NCBI RefSeq assembly: GCF_001591825.1
Contig: NZ_BCVQ01000019.1
Location: 1 to 64,000 of the forward strand
Source: Rossellomorea vietnamensis NBRC 101237
GTDB taxonomy: Bacteria > Bacillota > Bacilli > Bacillales > Bacillaceae_B
Length of the DNA: 64,000 nucleotides
Reading direction: 5' to 3'
Each line of letters opens with the position of its first letter. Positions within the stretch are counted from its first letter, which is position 1. Under the pieces are notes generated by a model, which saw only the letters and a program-made list of their open reading frames with translations, did no database searches and was not told the origin of the DNA. Shown piece by piece: positions 34,424 to 43,012 of this stretch. The position numbers and the translations under genes were made by a program.

Positions 34424-34870
34424 TTATACGTTCCACTTTCTTTGAACAAATGTCAGCAATGTCCCCCGGTATTTTTTAACGGCAGAATTCATGATGGCAT
34501 AGGTCAGGATCCCGCATAAGGGAATATTGATCATCATACCTGTAAAGAAGGCTTTTCCTATTTGCAATCCGACCCCTACTGCATCACCCGAGGAATCAAG
34601 CGGAAAGAAGAGATGTCCTACCACAAGGTTCAAGTAAAAGAAGAAAGGGAAAGCCCAAATTAAAGAGACCCCGCCAACTAAACCGGCGAACGGGTTTCCT
34701 TTGAATATCTTTGCCCCTGCTGTAGAAATGATAGGACCGATACCGAAGGAAGGCACGAAATTAATCAATAAGCCAACCGTGAACCCCAAAGCGATGCTAT
34801 GAGCATTATCCTTAAGCCTCAATAGTTTTAAAGTCAGGCATTTTAATTCTCTTAGTTTTTTTCTAATCAT
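34424..34870 (-). CDS. DUF2062 membrane protein
   Basis: 148 aa from ATG 34870 (MIRKKLRELK); a start 12 codons upstream is possible, and both have only weak ribosome sites. Family features: basic N-terminus, AHSIALGFTVGLLINFVPSFG, GNPFAGLVGG and two to three transmembrane helices. DUF2062 proteins are small inner-membrane proteins of unknown function. Stands alone between the coiled-coil gene and pssA. Confidence 0.8.
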   Translation of the reverse strand: MIRKKLRELKCLTLKLLRLKDNAHSIALGFTVGLLINFVPSFGIGPIISTAGAKIFKGNPFAGLVGGVSLIWAFPFFFYLNLVVGHLFFPLDSSGDAVGVGLQIGKAFFTGMMINIPLCGILTYAIMNSAVKKYRGTLLTFVQRKWNV

Positions 34871-35078
34871 TTGATCATCACCATATAATATTAGAATGCA
34901 ATTCATATAATTGTGTTATTATCATCCTTGTTTATAGTATGTCTAATTTTGAAGTTTGTAAATTGAAAATGGGGTATTTTATAGGAATTATTGAACTTTT
35001 TTTATGACACGGCTTTATGAAGATGAATAAAATGGTATTCTAATACTAATAGAATATTTGGCAGAGCGAGGACAAAAA

Positions 35079-35753
35079 ATGAAACTAACGAAAAAAATCC
35101 CCAACATGGTGACCTTGGGGAACTTATATTGCGGATTCTTATCCATAGGATTTGCAGCAAATGGGCAATTTAAAAATGCAGCAGTTTTAATCATTATAGG
35201 CATGATGCTCGACAGTATGGACGGCAGGCTTGCGAGGATGCTAAATGCAGACAGTGTTCTTGGTAAGGAGTTGGATTCATTAGCGGACATCGTGACCTTC
35301 GGGGTTGCACCATCATTTCTTGTGTATTATACATACTTTTTTCAATTTGGACTATTGGGGTTCATAGTGGCTGGTTTATTCCCTTTATTCGGTGCGTACC
35401 GTCTCGCACGATTCAACACAAGTCCGCCGAAATCATCTCTTCACTATTTTGTGGGAGTCCCTATAACCGCTGCGGGTGGAATCCTAGCGATTCTAACGTT
35501 GTTCGGTAACTGGATTCCTAATATCGTGACAACAGTCATTTTTACGGCGATGTGCTTTCTGATGGTGAGCAGGATCAGGATACCGAGTCTGAAAGAAGTT
35601 CCATTACCTAAGTACGGGACGATTGTGACAATCTTTATAGGGGCATTATTGTATGTCATCTTCAAGGGGACATATGAAGAATTTCCTTATTTAATTTACA
35701 TTGCAACGCCTTTATATATTGCTTATCTGGCGTACCGGTTTATTAAAAGATAA
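35079..35753 (+). CDS. pssA: CDP-diacylglycerol-serine O-phosphatidyltransferase
   Basis: 224 aa from ATG 35079, after GCGAGGA. The CDP-alcohol phosphotransferase motif is seen in order: DSMDGRLARM, then GKELDSLADIVTFG about residues 50-80. Several transmembrane helices follow. It makes phosphatidylserine from CDP-diacylglycerol and serine, feeding phosphatidylethanolamine synthesis. In B. subtilis pssA is next to psd; no psd follows here. Confidence 0.9.
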   Translation: MKLTKKIPNMVTLGNLYCGFLSIGFAANGQFKNAAVLIIIGMMLDSMDGRLARMLNADSVLGKELDSLADIVTFGVAPSFLVYYTYFFQFGLLGFIVAGLFPLFGAYRLARFNTSPPKSSLHYFVGVPITAAGGILAILTLFGNWIPNIVTTVIFTAMCFLMVSRIRIPSLKEVPLPKYGTIVTIFIGALLYVIFKGTYEEFPYLIYIATPLYIAYLAYRFIKR

Positions 35754-35778
35754 GTTTCTCTTACGTGGGAAAGACAGA

Positions 35779-35815
35779 AGAAATGAGCCAGGCGTTGATT
35801 GCCTGGCTCATTTCT
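35779..35815. terminator. Bidirectional terminator
   Basis: Perfect 15 bp stem (AGAAATGAGCCAGGC and complement) with a 7 nt loop, between convergent pssA and chrA. Confidence 0.9.
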
Positions 35816-35823
35816 GTATTTTA

Positions 35824-37008
35824 CTACATCATCTTGATTACAAGACCACCTAGTGCCCCTGTAACTACCACCATCCAAGGCGGCAGCTTCCAGAACACCA
35901 ACATACTGAACAGAATAGCCGCTAAAGCAAAATCGACAGGAGCAAGGATCGAGGATGTCCAGATCGGGTGATAGAAAGCCGCTATCAGAATCCCGACGAC
36001 TGCTGCATTCACCCCCATCAATGCGCCTTTTATCTTTGGATTCTGGCGAAGGGAATCCCAGAACGGCAAGGCCCCTGTAATCAACAGGAATGCAGGAAGG
36101 AAAATGGCAACCGTCGCAAGCATCCCACCTTTCCATCCGTTAATAACAGCCCCAATATAAGCGGCAAAGGTGAAAAGGGGACCCGGAACTGCCTGGGCTG
36201 CGCCATACCCTGCTAGGAACTGTTCTTCAGTCAGCCACCCTGTCGGGACAAATTCACGTTCCAACAACGGTAATACAACATGCCCTCCACCAAAGACCAG
36301 AGCCCCGGATCTATAGAAACTATCAAAGAGAGCCACCCATTCCAATGTGGTTGCTTCCCGGATAATCGGAAGGAGAATCAATAATCCAAAGAATATCGAT
36401 AAGCAAATCACCGCTAATCTGCGGGAAATCGGGATCTTCACTCTTGCTTCCTGATCTGAAGAATGATGTTTATAAAGTAGGAAGCCGATAAGAGCAGACA
36501 AAAGGATCACGACCACTTGGGAGAAGGCGGTCTGCCACATCAAAATGACAACCAGAGCGAATAGAGCAATGGCTTTTCTCTTTAAATCCGGCGTCAACTT
36601 TTGTGCCATTCCTAAGATCGCATGACCGACTACTGCAACTGCAACGATTTTCAATCCGTGTATCCACCCGGCATCCGTTACCCCCAGCCCCTGAAGGAAG
36701 AGGGCAAAGAGTACTAATGCAACGACCGAAGGAAGAGTGAATCCAAGAAAAGAAACCATACCCCCAAGCACCCCTGCGCGCATAATGCCTATACCCATCC
36801 CCACCTGACTGCTTGCCGGTCCAGGCAGGAACTGACAAAGGGCAACGAGATCGGCATAGCTTTTTTCGTCCATCCATTTCCTTCTGCGAACATATTCTTC
36901 ATGGAAATAACCAAGATGGGCAACCGGTCCTCCAAATGAGGTGAAGCCAAGTCTGGTTGAAATAATAAGAATTTCCAATAGTGTTTTAAGATTCAATGCT
37001 GATTTCAT
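35824..37008 (-). CDS. chrA: Chromate transporter, two-domain (long-chain ChrA)
   Basis: 394 aa with two homologous halves of membrane helices. Each half carries the CHR family pattern: RLGFTSFGGPVAHLGYFHEE and CQFLPGPASSQ in half one, FGGGHVVLPLLERE and GAAQAVPGPLFTFA in half two. It extrudes chromate. The ATG follows AAGGTGA. It is cotranscribed with a PadR regulator whose stop is 17 bp upstream of its start. Confidence 0.93.
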   Translation of the reverse strand: MKSALNLKTLLEILIISTRLGFTSFGGPVAHLGYFHEEYVRRRKWMDEKSYADLVALCQFLPGPASSQVGMGIGIMRAGVLGGMVSFLGFTLPSVVALVLFALFLQGLGVTDAGWIHGLKIVAVAVVGHAILGMAQKLTPDLKRKAIALFALVVILMWQTAFSQVVVILLSALIGFLLYKHHSSDQEARVKIPISRRLAVICLSIFFGLLILLPIIREATTLEWVALFDSFYRSGALVFGGGHVVLPLLEREFVPTGWLTEEQFLAGYGAAQAVPGPLFTFAAYIGAVINGWKGGMLATVAIFLPAFLLITGALPFWDSLRQNPKIKGALMGVNAAVVGILIAAFYHPIWTSSILAPVDFALAAILFSMLVFWKLPPWMVVVTGALGGLVIKMM

Positions 37009-37025
37009 GATTATTCACCTTCTTA

Positions 37026-37334
37026 TCAATCTTTGATTTCTTTAAAAAGCTCGAACGCTTTGTTACGGGCCTCAATCAGAACTGCACTTCCTTTGTCAGT
37101 TGTGGAATAGTACTTCCTGATTTTTCCGTCCACGTTTTTGTCTTCTCTTATTAACAGTCCGTCGGTTTCCATCGAATGCAGGATCGGATACAAAGTACCC
37201 GAGCTGATGCTATAACCATGCTCTCTCAGTTCCTCCAGCATCCATGTCCCATAAATGGGCTCCTCTTTGGCATGATGAAGAATGTGTATTTGAATGAAAC
37301 CGAGGAATAGTTTCCGTAATACTTTATCTTCCAC
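37026..37334 (-). CDS. PadR-family transcriptional regulator (ChrI-like)
   Basis: 102 aa winged-helix protein (ILHHAKEEPIYGTWMLEEL, GYSISSGTLYPILHSME, RKYYSTTDKG). GTG start after GGAGGTG. First gene of the chrA operon. PadR regulators paired with ChrA are known as chromate-responsive repressors (ChrI) in Bacillus. A repetitive palindromic operator lies 17 bp upstream. Confidence 0.9.
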   Translation of the reverse strand: MEDKVLRKLFLGFIQIHILHHAKEEPIYGTWMLEELREHGYSISSGTLYPILHSMETDGLLIREDKNVDGKIRKYYSTTDKGSAVLIEARNKAFELFKEIKD

Positions 37335-37350
37335 TGAAACACCTCCGCTT

Positions 37351-37382
37351 AATATCGATATTCGATATCGATATTCGATATC
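37351..37382. promoter_or_regulatory. Tandem palindromic operator upstream of padR-chrA
   Basis: The 13 bp unit ATATCGATATTCG is repeated twice and a third partial copy (ATATC) follows. Each unit contains ATATCGATAT, itself a perfect palindrome. Likely PadR binding sites (inference) that also cover the promoter. Confidence 0.75.
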
Positions 37383-37621
37383 AATTGCTCATACTATAGC
37401 ATAGGTTTTCCGATAATAAAAGAATGAACATACACATTTACACAAGCTTAATATGAGTGGAATGGTTGCCTATCAAATAGTTAAATTATCCATCTGAGTC
37501 ATTCTTACTAATCTCCCACCACCTTTTAGATCTTTCTTCACATATTCCTTAAACCGGGCATATCTTCTGATTCGTGTCGATATACTTTACAGGTTTAGTT
37601 CAGCGGTAAAGGAGAGAGGAT

Positions 37622-39100
37622 ATGATCAAAAAGATTAGTATGACGATTTTGGCACTGTTTTTACTCCTGCCATCCTGGAGTCAGGCGGGATCTTTCGGAA
37701 ATGATGATCCTTCTGGAGTTCCGGGGCAGTGGTATGTAGGTACAACCCCTTCATATGTGGCTCCATCTAAGCAACCGATCCTTTTTGTTCATGGTTTAAA
37801 CAGCTCTTCCAATACATGGTGGAACGAAAACAATATGTACGACACTGCCTACCAAAATGGATATGAAACCGCTTTTATCGATTTGTATCCTACAAAGAAT
37901 ATGTGGGACAACGGCGCGCTCCTGGCGCAAAAAATACGAGAGATTTACAATTACTACGGAGAGAAGGTTGTGGTTGTCGCCCACAGTAAAGGAGGAATCG
38001 ATACTCAATCTGCTCTCGTTCACTATGGTGCCTTTCCTTATGTGTCAAGAGTGATCACCCTTTCTACACCTCATCACGGCTCCCAATTGGCGGACTTGGC
38101 TTATAGCAGTTGGGCGGGTTGGCTTGCTGGCATCCTTGGCAATAAGAATGATGCCACCTACTCATTACAAACAGGGTATATGGCTTATTTCCGCTCCGAA
38201 ACCGATCAGCATGTTAATGTCAATAAAAATCCGATCTATACGTTCGGAGGGACGAAGTGGGGGAGCTTTGGAAGTTCCTTGTACTGGGGTGGATTATATC
38301 TGAGACCTTATGGAAGCAATGACGGGGCGGTTACGGTCAATAGTTCAAGACTGTCTTATGCCACAGAATTGAGGGTTGGGGACTGGAATCATTTCAATAT
38401 CAAGGAGGGATCGTCTACATTCAATCTATTTAAGGATTACTTGAATGAAACCACCATAAATTCAACGGGTTCAAATACTCTAAGTAAGGAGTCCTTCAAC
38501 ACTGAGGCAGGTTCGTATATCAAAGGAGGGGAAACCAGTGGAAAGAAAGTAGAAAAAGTCATGGTTGAAGCTGGTGCAGAGTCGGTCACCTTTGACTGGA
38601 TCAGCGATAGCTCTTCCTCTCAATTGGCTTTGAAAGATCCCTCAGGGGAAATGTCTTCTTCTTTCCAAGTGAAAAAAGACGACAGTGAATATTTCAATGG
38701 GGCTTATCATCACACCATTACGATCCAAAAACCCGCATCTGGTGAGTGGATCTTGGAATCACACCCTTCATCACCTGAAAAATACCTTATGGTCGTTTCC
38801 TTTGACAGTGTATTGAATGATAGCGTAGAAGTGAAAATAGTCCAGGATGAAATCATTTTGAATAAAAAGGACAAAAAGGTTGATCTGATTCACGATATGA
38901 CACTGGAATACTATAAAAATGGAAAGTTGAAAGAGCATAATGTGAAAGCCAAAAATGGCTCGTTAAAACTGCCGGAGCTCGGAGAAGGGGTTTATAATAT
39001 AACCATTGATTTAGATGGGAAAAAGAACAAAAATAAGTTTAATCGAACTATCATCAAGACGATTTATGTCGATTCAACAGGTAAGGTGTTTGCTCAGTGA
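37622..39100 (+). CDS. Secreted lipase/esterase
   Basis: 492 aa. Signal peptide of about 22 residues ending SQAG. The alpha/beta hydrolase domain has ILFVHGLNSSS and the nucleophile motif AHSKGG (Ser122), the Ala-for-Gly lipase box typical of Bacillus lipases. LSTPHHGSQLADL follows, with a likely Asp in SNDGAV and His in GDWNHFNI. Residues about 290-492 form a beta-rich C-terminal extension resembling secreted accessory domains. ATG after AAAGGAGAGAGG. Substrate may be lipid esters or polyester. Confidence 0.87.
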   Translation: MIKKISMTILALFLLLPSWSQAGSFGNDDPSGVPGQWYVGTTPSYVAPSKQPILFVHGLNSSSNTWWNENNMYDTAYQNGYETAFIDLYPTKNMWDNGALLAQKIREIYNYYGEKVVVVAHSKGGIDTQSALVHYGAFPYVSRVITLSTPHHGSQLADLAYSSWAGWLAGILGNKNDATYSLQTGYMAYFRSETDQHVNVNKNPIYTFGGTKWGSFGSSLYWGGLYLRPYGSNDGAVTVNSSRLSYATELRVGDWNHFNIKEGSSTFNLFKDYLNETTINSTGSNTLSKESFNTEAGSYIKGGETSGKKVEKVMVEAGAESVTFDWISDSSSSQLALKDPSGEMSSSFQVKKDDSEYFNGAYHHTITIQKPASGEWILESHPSSPEKYLMVVSFDSVLNDSVEVKIVQDEIILNKKDKKVDLIHDMTLEYYKNGKLKEHNVKAKNGSLKLPELGEGVYNITIDLDGKKNKNKFNRTIIKTIYVDSTGKVFAQ

Positions 39101-39119
39101 AAAGGGAGAATAGGAGTTT

Positions 39120-39153
39120 AGAGAAGCTGCTGATAGTGGGCTTCTCTTTTTTT
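39120..39153 (+). terminator. Intrinsic terminator
   Basis: AGAGAAGC / GCTTCTCT stem followed by seven T. Confidence 0.85.
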
Positions 39154-39361
39154 GTGGAATACAGACAAAGAGATACTGAACCATTCGTCTCGCTTCAATA
39201 GTTTGACAAAAGTAAACATTTTTTGAAAATGATAGGGCTGATTATCTATACATCATTCCGGAACTCGGTCCCATTGTTTCATTTTAATAATTGGAAAAGG
39301 GTTTCGATCTTTTAACCTCTAATTATATGAGAGAGACGAAATATATGAGGAGGAATACATA

Positions 39362-40411
39362 ATGAAGAAGAAACTAATGATTGGTGCTCTTTCAAGTGTG
39401 TTGGTGGCGTCAGGAATATCCTACACTGCCCCGGGAGTATCGGTTCTTGCGGATGGCCCAGATTATAAAGGAAACGAGACGATTAAAAACGAGCGTCTTC
39501 ATAGTTACGAGGAAATGGCGGACATGCTGCAACATCTGGATCAGAAATCAGATGCTCTTTCACTGGAAGTGTTCGGACAGTCTGTCAAAGGCAGAGATCT
39601 TTACCTGGCAAAATTCGGGAACAATGAGGATAATCCGACAGTCCTTTATTTAACTCAGCAGCACGGAAATGAAACCTTGACGACTGAAGGAGCTCTTCAG
39701 TTTATCAAGCAGCTGACATCGAACTCAAAAGAAGTGAACGAATTGCTTGAAAACGTGAACATTTTGGTTGTTCCCCGCTTAAATGTAGATGGGGCAGAAG
39801 GAGACGTGGATTTTTCGTTGGATGATTATGTGGCGGGCACTCACACACGATACAATGCGAATGGGGTGGATTTGAATCGTGATCATGTCGATCGAAATCA
39901 GCCTGAAACGAGGGCTCTTCATGAAAACGTCCTCCAAGAATATATGCCTGATTACATGATTGACCTTCATCATCAAGGTGCAGAAACCACTCTCGGAGAT
40001 ACAGACGAGCTTGTCTCCGGTTCCATTTTATATCCGACTAATGAAGAAGTAGATCCCGAAGTCGTAGAAAAATCAAAGCAGCTTGGTGCAGTCTTATATA
40101 ACACGGTTGAAAGCCGCGGATTCGGGACCCTCTCTAAATACATTGGCGGTTCCGCTCAAACGATTAGCCGAAATGGACTTGCGGCTGAATACGGGATTGC
40201 GACCCTCCTTTTTGAGATGAGGGGGATGGCTGATCACTATAGAGAGGATTATGTCCTCGGGCAGAAGAGCAATGGATATCTTATAAAGCAGGCGGTCATT
40301 AGTTTAGAGGCGACGGCAAAGGCGATTGCTGATGGCTCCATTGAAGAGGTGGATACATCTTTCTGGGATACGCTCCCTGAAAGCTCATATAATCGAAGTG
40401 AAAGTGAATAA
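39362..40411 (+). CDS. Secreted M14-family zinc carboxypeptidase
   Basis: 349 aa. Signal peptide of about 30 residues ending near VLADG. The zinc ligands are seen as HGNE (His101, Glu104) and DLHHQG (about residue 200). The catalytic Glu lies in LLFEMRGMADH, about residue 283. NGVDLNRDH is the usual substrate-binding Arg/Asn region. It removes C-terminal residues or cleaves peptidoglycan-type gamma bonds. ATG after GAGGAGGAA. Confidence 0.88.
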   Translation: MKKKLMIGALSSVLVASGISYTAPGVSVLADGPDYKGNETIKNERLHSYEEMADMLQHLDQKSDALSLEVFGQSVKGRDLYLAKFGNNEDNPTVLYLTQQHGNETLTTEGALQFIKQLTSNSKEVNELLENVNILVVPRLNVDGAEGDVDFSLDDYVAGTHTRYNANGVDLNRDHVDRNQPETRALHENVLQEYMPDYMIDLHHQGAETTLGDTDELVSGSILYPTNEEVDPEVVEKSKQLGAVLYNTVESRGFGTLSKYIGGSAQTISRNGLAAEYGIATLLFEMRGMADHYREDYVLGQKSNGYLIKQAVISLEATAKAIADGSIEEVDTSFWDTLPESSYNRSESE

Positions 40412-40424
40412 GGAATGGTTATCG

Positions 40425-40456
40425 GGTGCACTTCTTTAGAGAAGATGCACCTTTTT
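40425..40456 (+). terminator. Intrinsic terminator
   Basis: GGTGCA / TGCACC outer stem with inner TCT / AGA, then TTTTT. Confidence 0.82.
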
Positions 40457-40582
40457 AATGGATTGGACATGAATGATCTGACTACTTCATTCCCTTTCTC
40501 TTTTTCCATTCCAAAATACATAGACCCATATTCTACTATTCATGGTACACTTTACATAAAAAGCATTAGAGGAGATAAACGT

Positions 40583-41353
40583 ATGTATGAGCATTTTGAA
40601 GTAAACATAACACCTTTCAATCGCAAGAGAAAAGTGCGTGTGTATTTACCAGATGATTATCATGAAATGGAAAACAAAAGGTACAAAGTACTTTACATGC
40701 ATGATGGGCAAAATCTTTACCGGGACGAAGATGCTGGATATGGAATGGCATGGAGAATCGGAGAGTATCTAGATAAGGAAAAGATGGATCTTATTGTAGT
40801 AGGGATTGACTGCAATGATGGATTAAAAAGGTTGGACGAATATGGGCCGTGGGAAAGTACGGAAATGACTGATGTGTTTTCAGCAGATCGCACGTCGATA
40901 GGGGGAGAGGGCAAGGAGTATATCGAATTTATCGTAAATGAATTAAAGCCCCTCATCGATCGTACGTACCGGACGAATCCTGAAGAAACAAGTATGGCTG
41001 GAAGTTCCATGGGTGGACTGATATCGACCTATGCCGCGTGCATGTATCCTCATATTTTTAGAAAAGCAGCATCCATTTCATCTGCTTATTGGTTCAATCA
41101 ATTGGAAATCGAGGACTTGATCAAAGAAAGTGACCTATCACAGGTGGAACGTTTTTACATGGATATCGGCACAAAAGAAAATACAGAAACCATTGATGAT
41201 TTGACCTACATCGATTCAAGCAGGGATGTCTACCGTATACTCAAAGAAAAAGTTCAGGACTGCCGCTTTGAAATAATTGATGGTGCGGAGCACAACGAAA
41301 TCGCATGGAGAGAAAGGGTGCCGATGATTTTTGAATACTTGTTCAAGGATTAA
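40583..41353 (+). CDS. Esterase (PF00756/Fes-type alpha/beta hydrolase)
   Basis: 256 aa from ATG 40583, behind AGAGGAGA; the upstream open frame runs through the previous terminator. Features: YLPDDYHEM, YMHDGQNLY, nucleophile GSSMGGL (about residue 140) and a C-terminal His in DGAEHNEIAW. Relatives include enterochelin esterases and YbbA of B. subtilis. The TAA stop directly abuts a GAGGGACGGACC repeat. Confidence 0.88.
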   Translation: MYEHFEVNITPFNRKRKVRVYLPDDYHEMENKRYKVLYMHDGQNLYRDEDAGYGMAWRIGEYLDKEKMDLIVVGIDCNDGLKRLDEYGPWESTEMTDVFSADRTSIGGEGKEYIEFIVNELKPLIDRTYRTNPEETSMAGSSMGGLISTYAACMYPHIFRKAASISSAYWFNQLEIEDLIKESDLSQVERFYMDIGTKENTETIDDLTYIDSSRDVYRILKEKVQDCRFEIIDGAEHNEIAWRERVPMIFEYLFKD

Positions 41354-41453
41354 GAGGGACGGACCTCCAAATTAATGATAGATGATGGAACGAACCCTGA
41401 TTATGGCTATCATTAAGGGAATCAGGTGGGGAAAATTGGAGGTCCGTCCCTCC
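41354..41453. repeat. About 100 bp MITE-like element with 17 bp terminal inverted repeats
   Basis: The left end GAGGGACGGACCTCCAA and right end TTGGAGGTCCGTCCCTC are perfect complements. Nested inside are TTAATGATAG (41372) and CTATCATTAA, plus CCTGATT and AATCAGG. The whole may fold as a branched hairpin. It sits between the stop of the esterase gene and the ribosome site of peptidase E. Confidence 0.85.
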
Positions 41454-41473
41454 AATAGGAAGAGGTGGTTATA

Positions 41474-42148
41474 TTGGGTGCTTTGTATCTTTCTGGCGGT
41501 GGGGATAGGGAGCAGACGTTGGCGATTGATAGGGAGTTTGCTGGTGAGTTGGCCGGGGGGAAGTCGTTATTATATTTGCCGATGGCTATGGACCCGGGTG
41601 ATATCTCGTATGAGGCGTGTTATGAGTGGATTAAGAGTGTGTTTGCACCTTTGGGGGTTCAAGACATTACGATGTGGGTGGATTTTAAGGGGAAGACTAT
41701 GGAAGACCTTAAGAGATACTCTGCAGTGTATATAGGGGGTGGAAACACGTTCAGTTTAATGCATACCATTCTTCAATCGGATTTCCACGTTCACTTGTCC
41801 GCTTTCAAAGAAGAAGGCGGCATGATTTACGGCGGCAGTGCAGGTGCGATTGTCATGGGCAGTCATATAGCAACTTGCACCCATATGGATGATAATGATG
41901 TCCACCTCAAGACGAGAGCTGGATTGTCTTTTCTAGATGACTTTTCGATTTGGTTTCATTACGAGGAAGAAAATGACCCGTTGATCCATCAATTTATTCA
42001 GGCATACCGTAAGCCTGTCATAGCCCTGAGTGAAGAGACCGGTCTGAAAATCCAGAGTGGCAAAATGGAAATACTGGGTACTAAGCCCGCCCATACTTTT
42101 GATAGGAATCAGATGAAGCGGGTTATTGAACCTGGTCGATGTATTTGA
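41474..42148 (+). CDS. Peptidase E-like serine peptidase (S51)
   Basis: 224 aa from TTG 41474 (MGALYLSGGGD), after GAAGAGGTGG; a GTG at 41465 is an alternative. The catalytic Ser is in YGGSAGAIVMG (about residue 121). SGGGDREQT and YIGGGNTF are typical of the class. S51 enzymes cut Asp-dipeptides or cyanophycin-type substrates. The first 180 bp are C-poor and GT-rich, unlike the rest of the gene. Possibly cotranscribed with the methyltransferase 36 bp later. Confidence 0.82.
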   Translation: MGALYLSGGGDREQTLAIDREFAGELAGGKSLLYLPMAMDPGDISYEACYEWIKSVFAPLGVQDITMWVDFKGKTMEDLKRYSAVYIGGGNTFSLMHTILQSDFHVHLSAFKEEGGMIYGGSAGAIVMGSHIATCTHMDDNDVHLKTRAGLSFLDDFSIWFHYEEENDPLIHQFIQAYRKPVIALSEETGLKIQSGKMEILGTKPAHTFDRNQMKRVIEPGRCI

Positions 42149-42183
42149 ATGCCAATGATTAAATAAAAGAAAGAAGGAGAACC

Positions 42184-42924
42184 ATGAAGCAAAATATTTA
42201 TGACAATCCCACATTTTTTGAAGGTTATATGAATTTGCGCGATTCCAAAATGACCTATAATGATTTCCTTGAACAGCCTGCAATGAAAGATACGCTTCCA
42301 GATCTGAAAGGGAGAAGGGTAATGGATCTTGGATGCGGAACCGGCGGGATGTCGAAATACTGTATTGAAATGGGTGCATCAGCTGTCGTAGGGGTGGATA
42401 TTTCTGAAAAGATGATCTCCAGGGCATTAGTAGAAAATAGAGACGAGAATATTACATACGTTTGCAGTCAGATTGAAGATCTATCCCTTCCATCAGAACT
42501 TTTCGATTTGATTGTAAGTTCACTTGCGATCCATTATATAGAAGACTATGAATCTTTGATCCAAAATCTCCATTCCTTTTTAAAGCCTGGCGGGTTGTTG
42601 ATCTACTCAACTGAGCACCCGGTCGTAACCGCCCGAAAGGACATGAAAAATTGGTGGGAAAATGCAGAAGGGGACCGGCTGCACTGGGCACTTGATCATT
42701 ACCGGGAAGAAGGGAAACGGGAACAGCATTGGTATGTAGACGGAGTGATCAAATATCACAGGGCAATACCGACCTTGGTTAACGGGCTAACCGATCATGG
42801 TTTCATGTTGGAAAAGATGCTGGAGCCCCTGCCCACTAAGGAAGGGATCGATCTAATGCCAAGTTTGAAAAATGAAGAACGAAGGCCGTCATTTCTTATT
42901 TTGAAATCAAGGAAAACAGGCTGA
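42184..42924 (+). CDS. Class I SAM-dependent methyltransferase
   Basis: 246 aa. SAM motif I VMDLGCGTGGM (about residue 45), GVDISEKM, and motif III LVIYSTEHPV-like (LLIYSTEHPV) mid-protein. Fold as in ubiquinone/menaquinone-type methyltransferases. ATG after AAGGAGAA. Substrate unknown. Confidence 0.85.
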   Translation: MKQNIYDNPTFFEGYMNLRDSKMTYNDFLEQPAMKDTLPDLKGRRVMDLGCGTGGMSKYCIEMGASAVVGVDISEKMISRALVENRDENITYVCSQIEDLSLPSELFDLIVSSLAIHYIEDYESLIQNLHSFLKPGGLLIYSTEHPVVTARKDMKNWWENAEGDRLHWALDHYREEGKREQHWYVDGVIKYHRAIPTLVNGLTDHGFMLEKMLEPLPTKEGIDLMPSLKNEERRPSFLILKSRKTG

Positions 42925-42964
42925 TCGGCTAATAAACTTGTGATAAGTATCTCATATACATATA

Positions 42965-42995
42965 AAAAAGGACTTCAGCTTGTGATGTCCTTTTT
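42965..42995 (+). terminator. Intrinsic terminator
   Basis: AAAAAGGAC / GTCCTTTTT stem with 12 nt loop, between convergent genes. Confidence 0.82.
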
Positions 42996-43012
42996 CATGT
43001 TAATAGAAGCAA

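Noticed and set aside
36470-36877. 135 aa minus-strand frame inside chrA
   Set aside because: Shadow of chrA in another frame with cysteine- and serine-rich low-plausibility composition.
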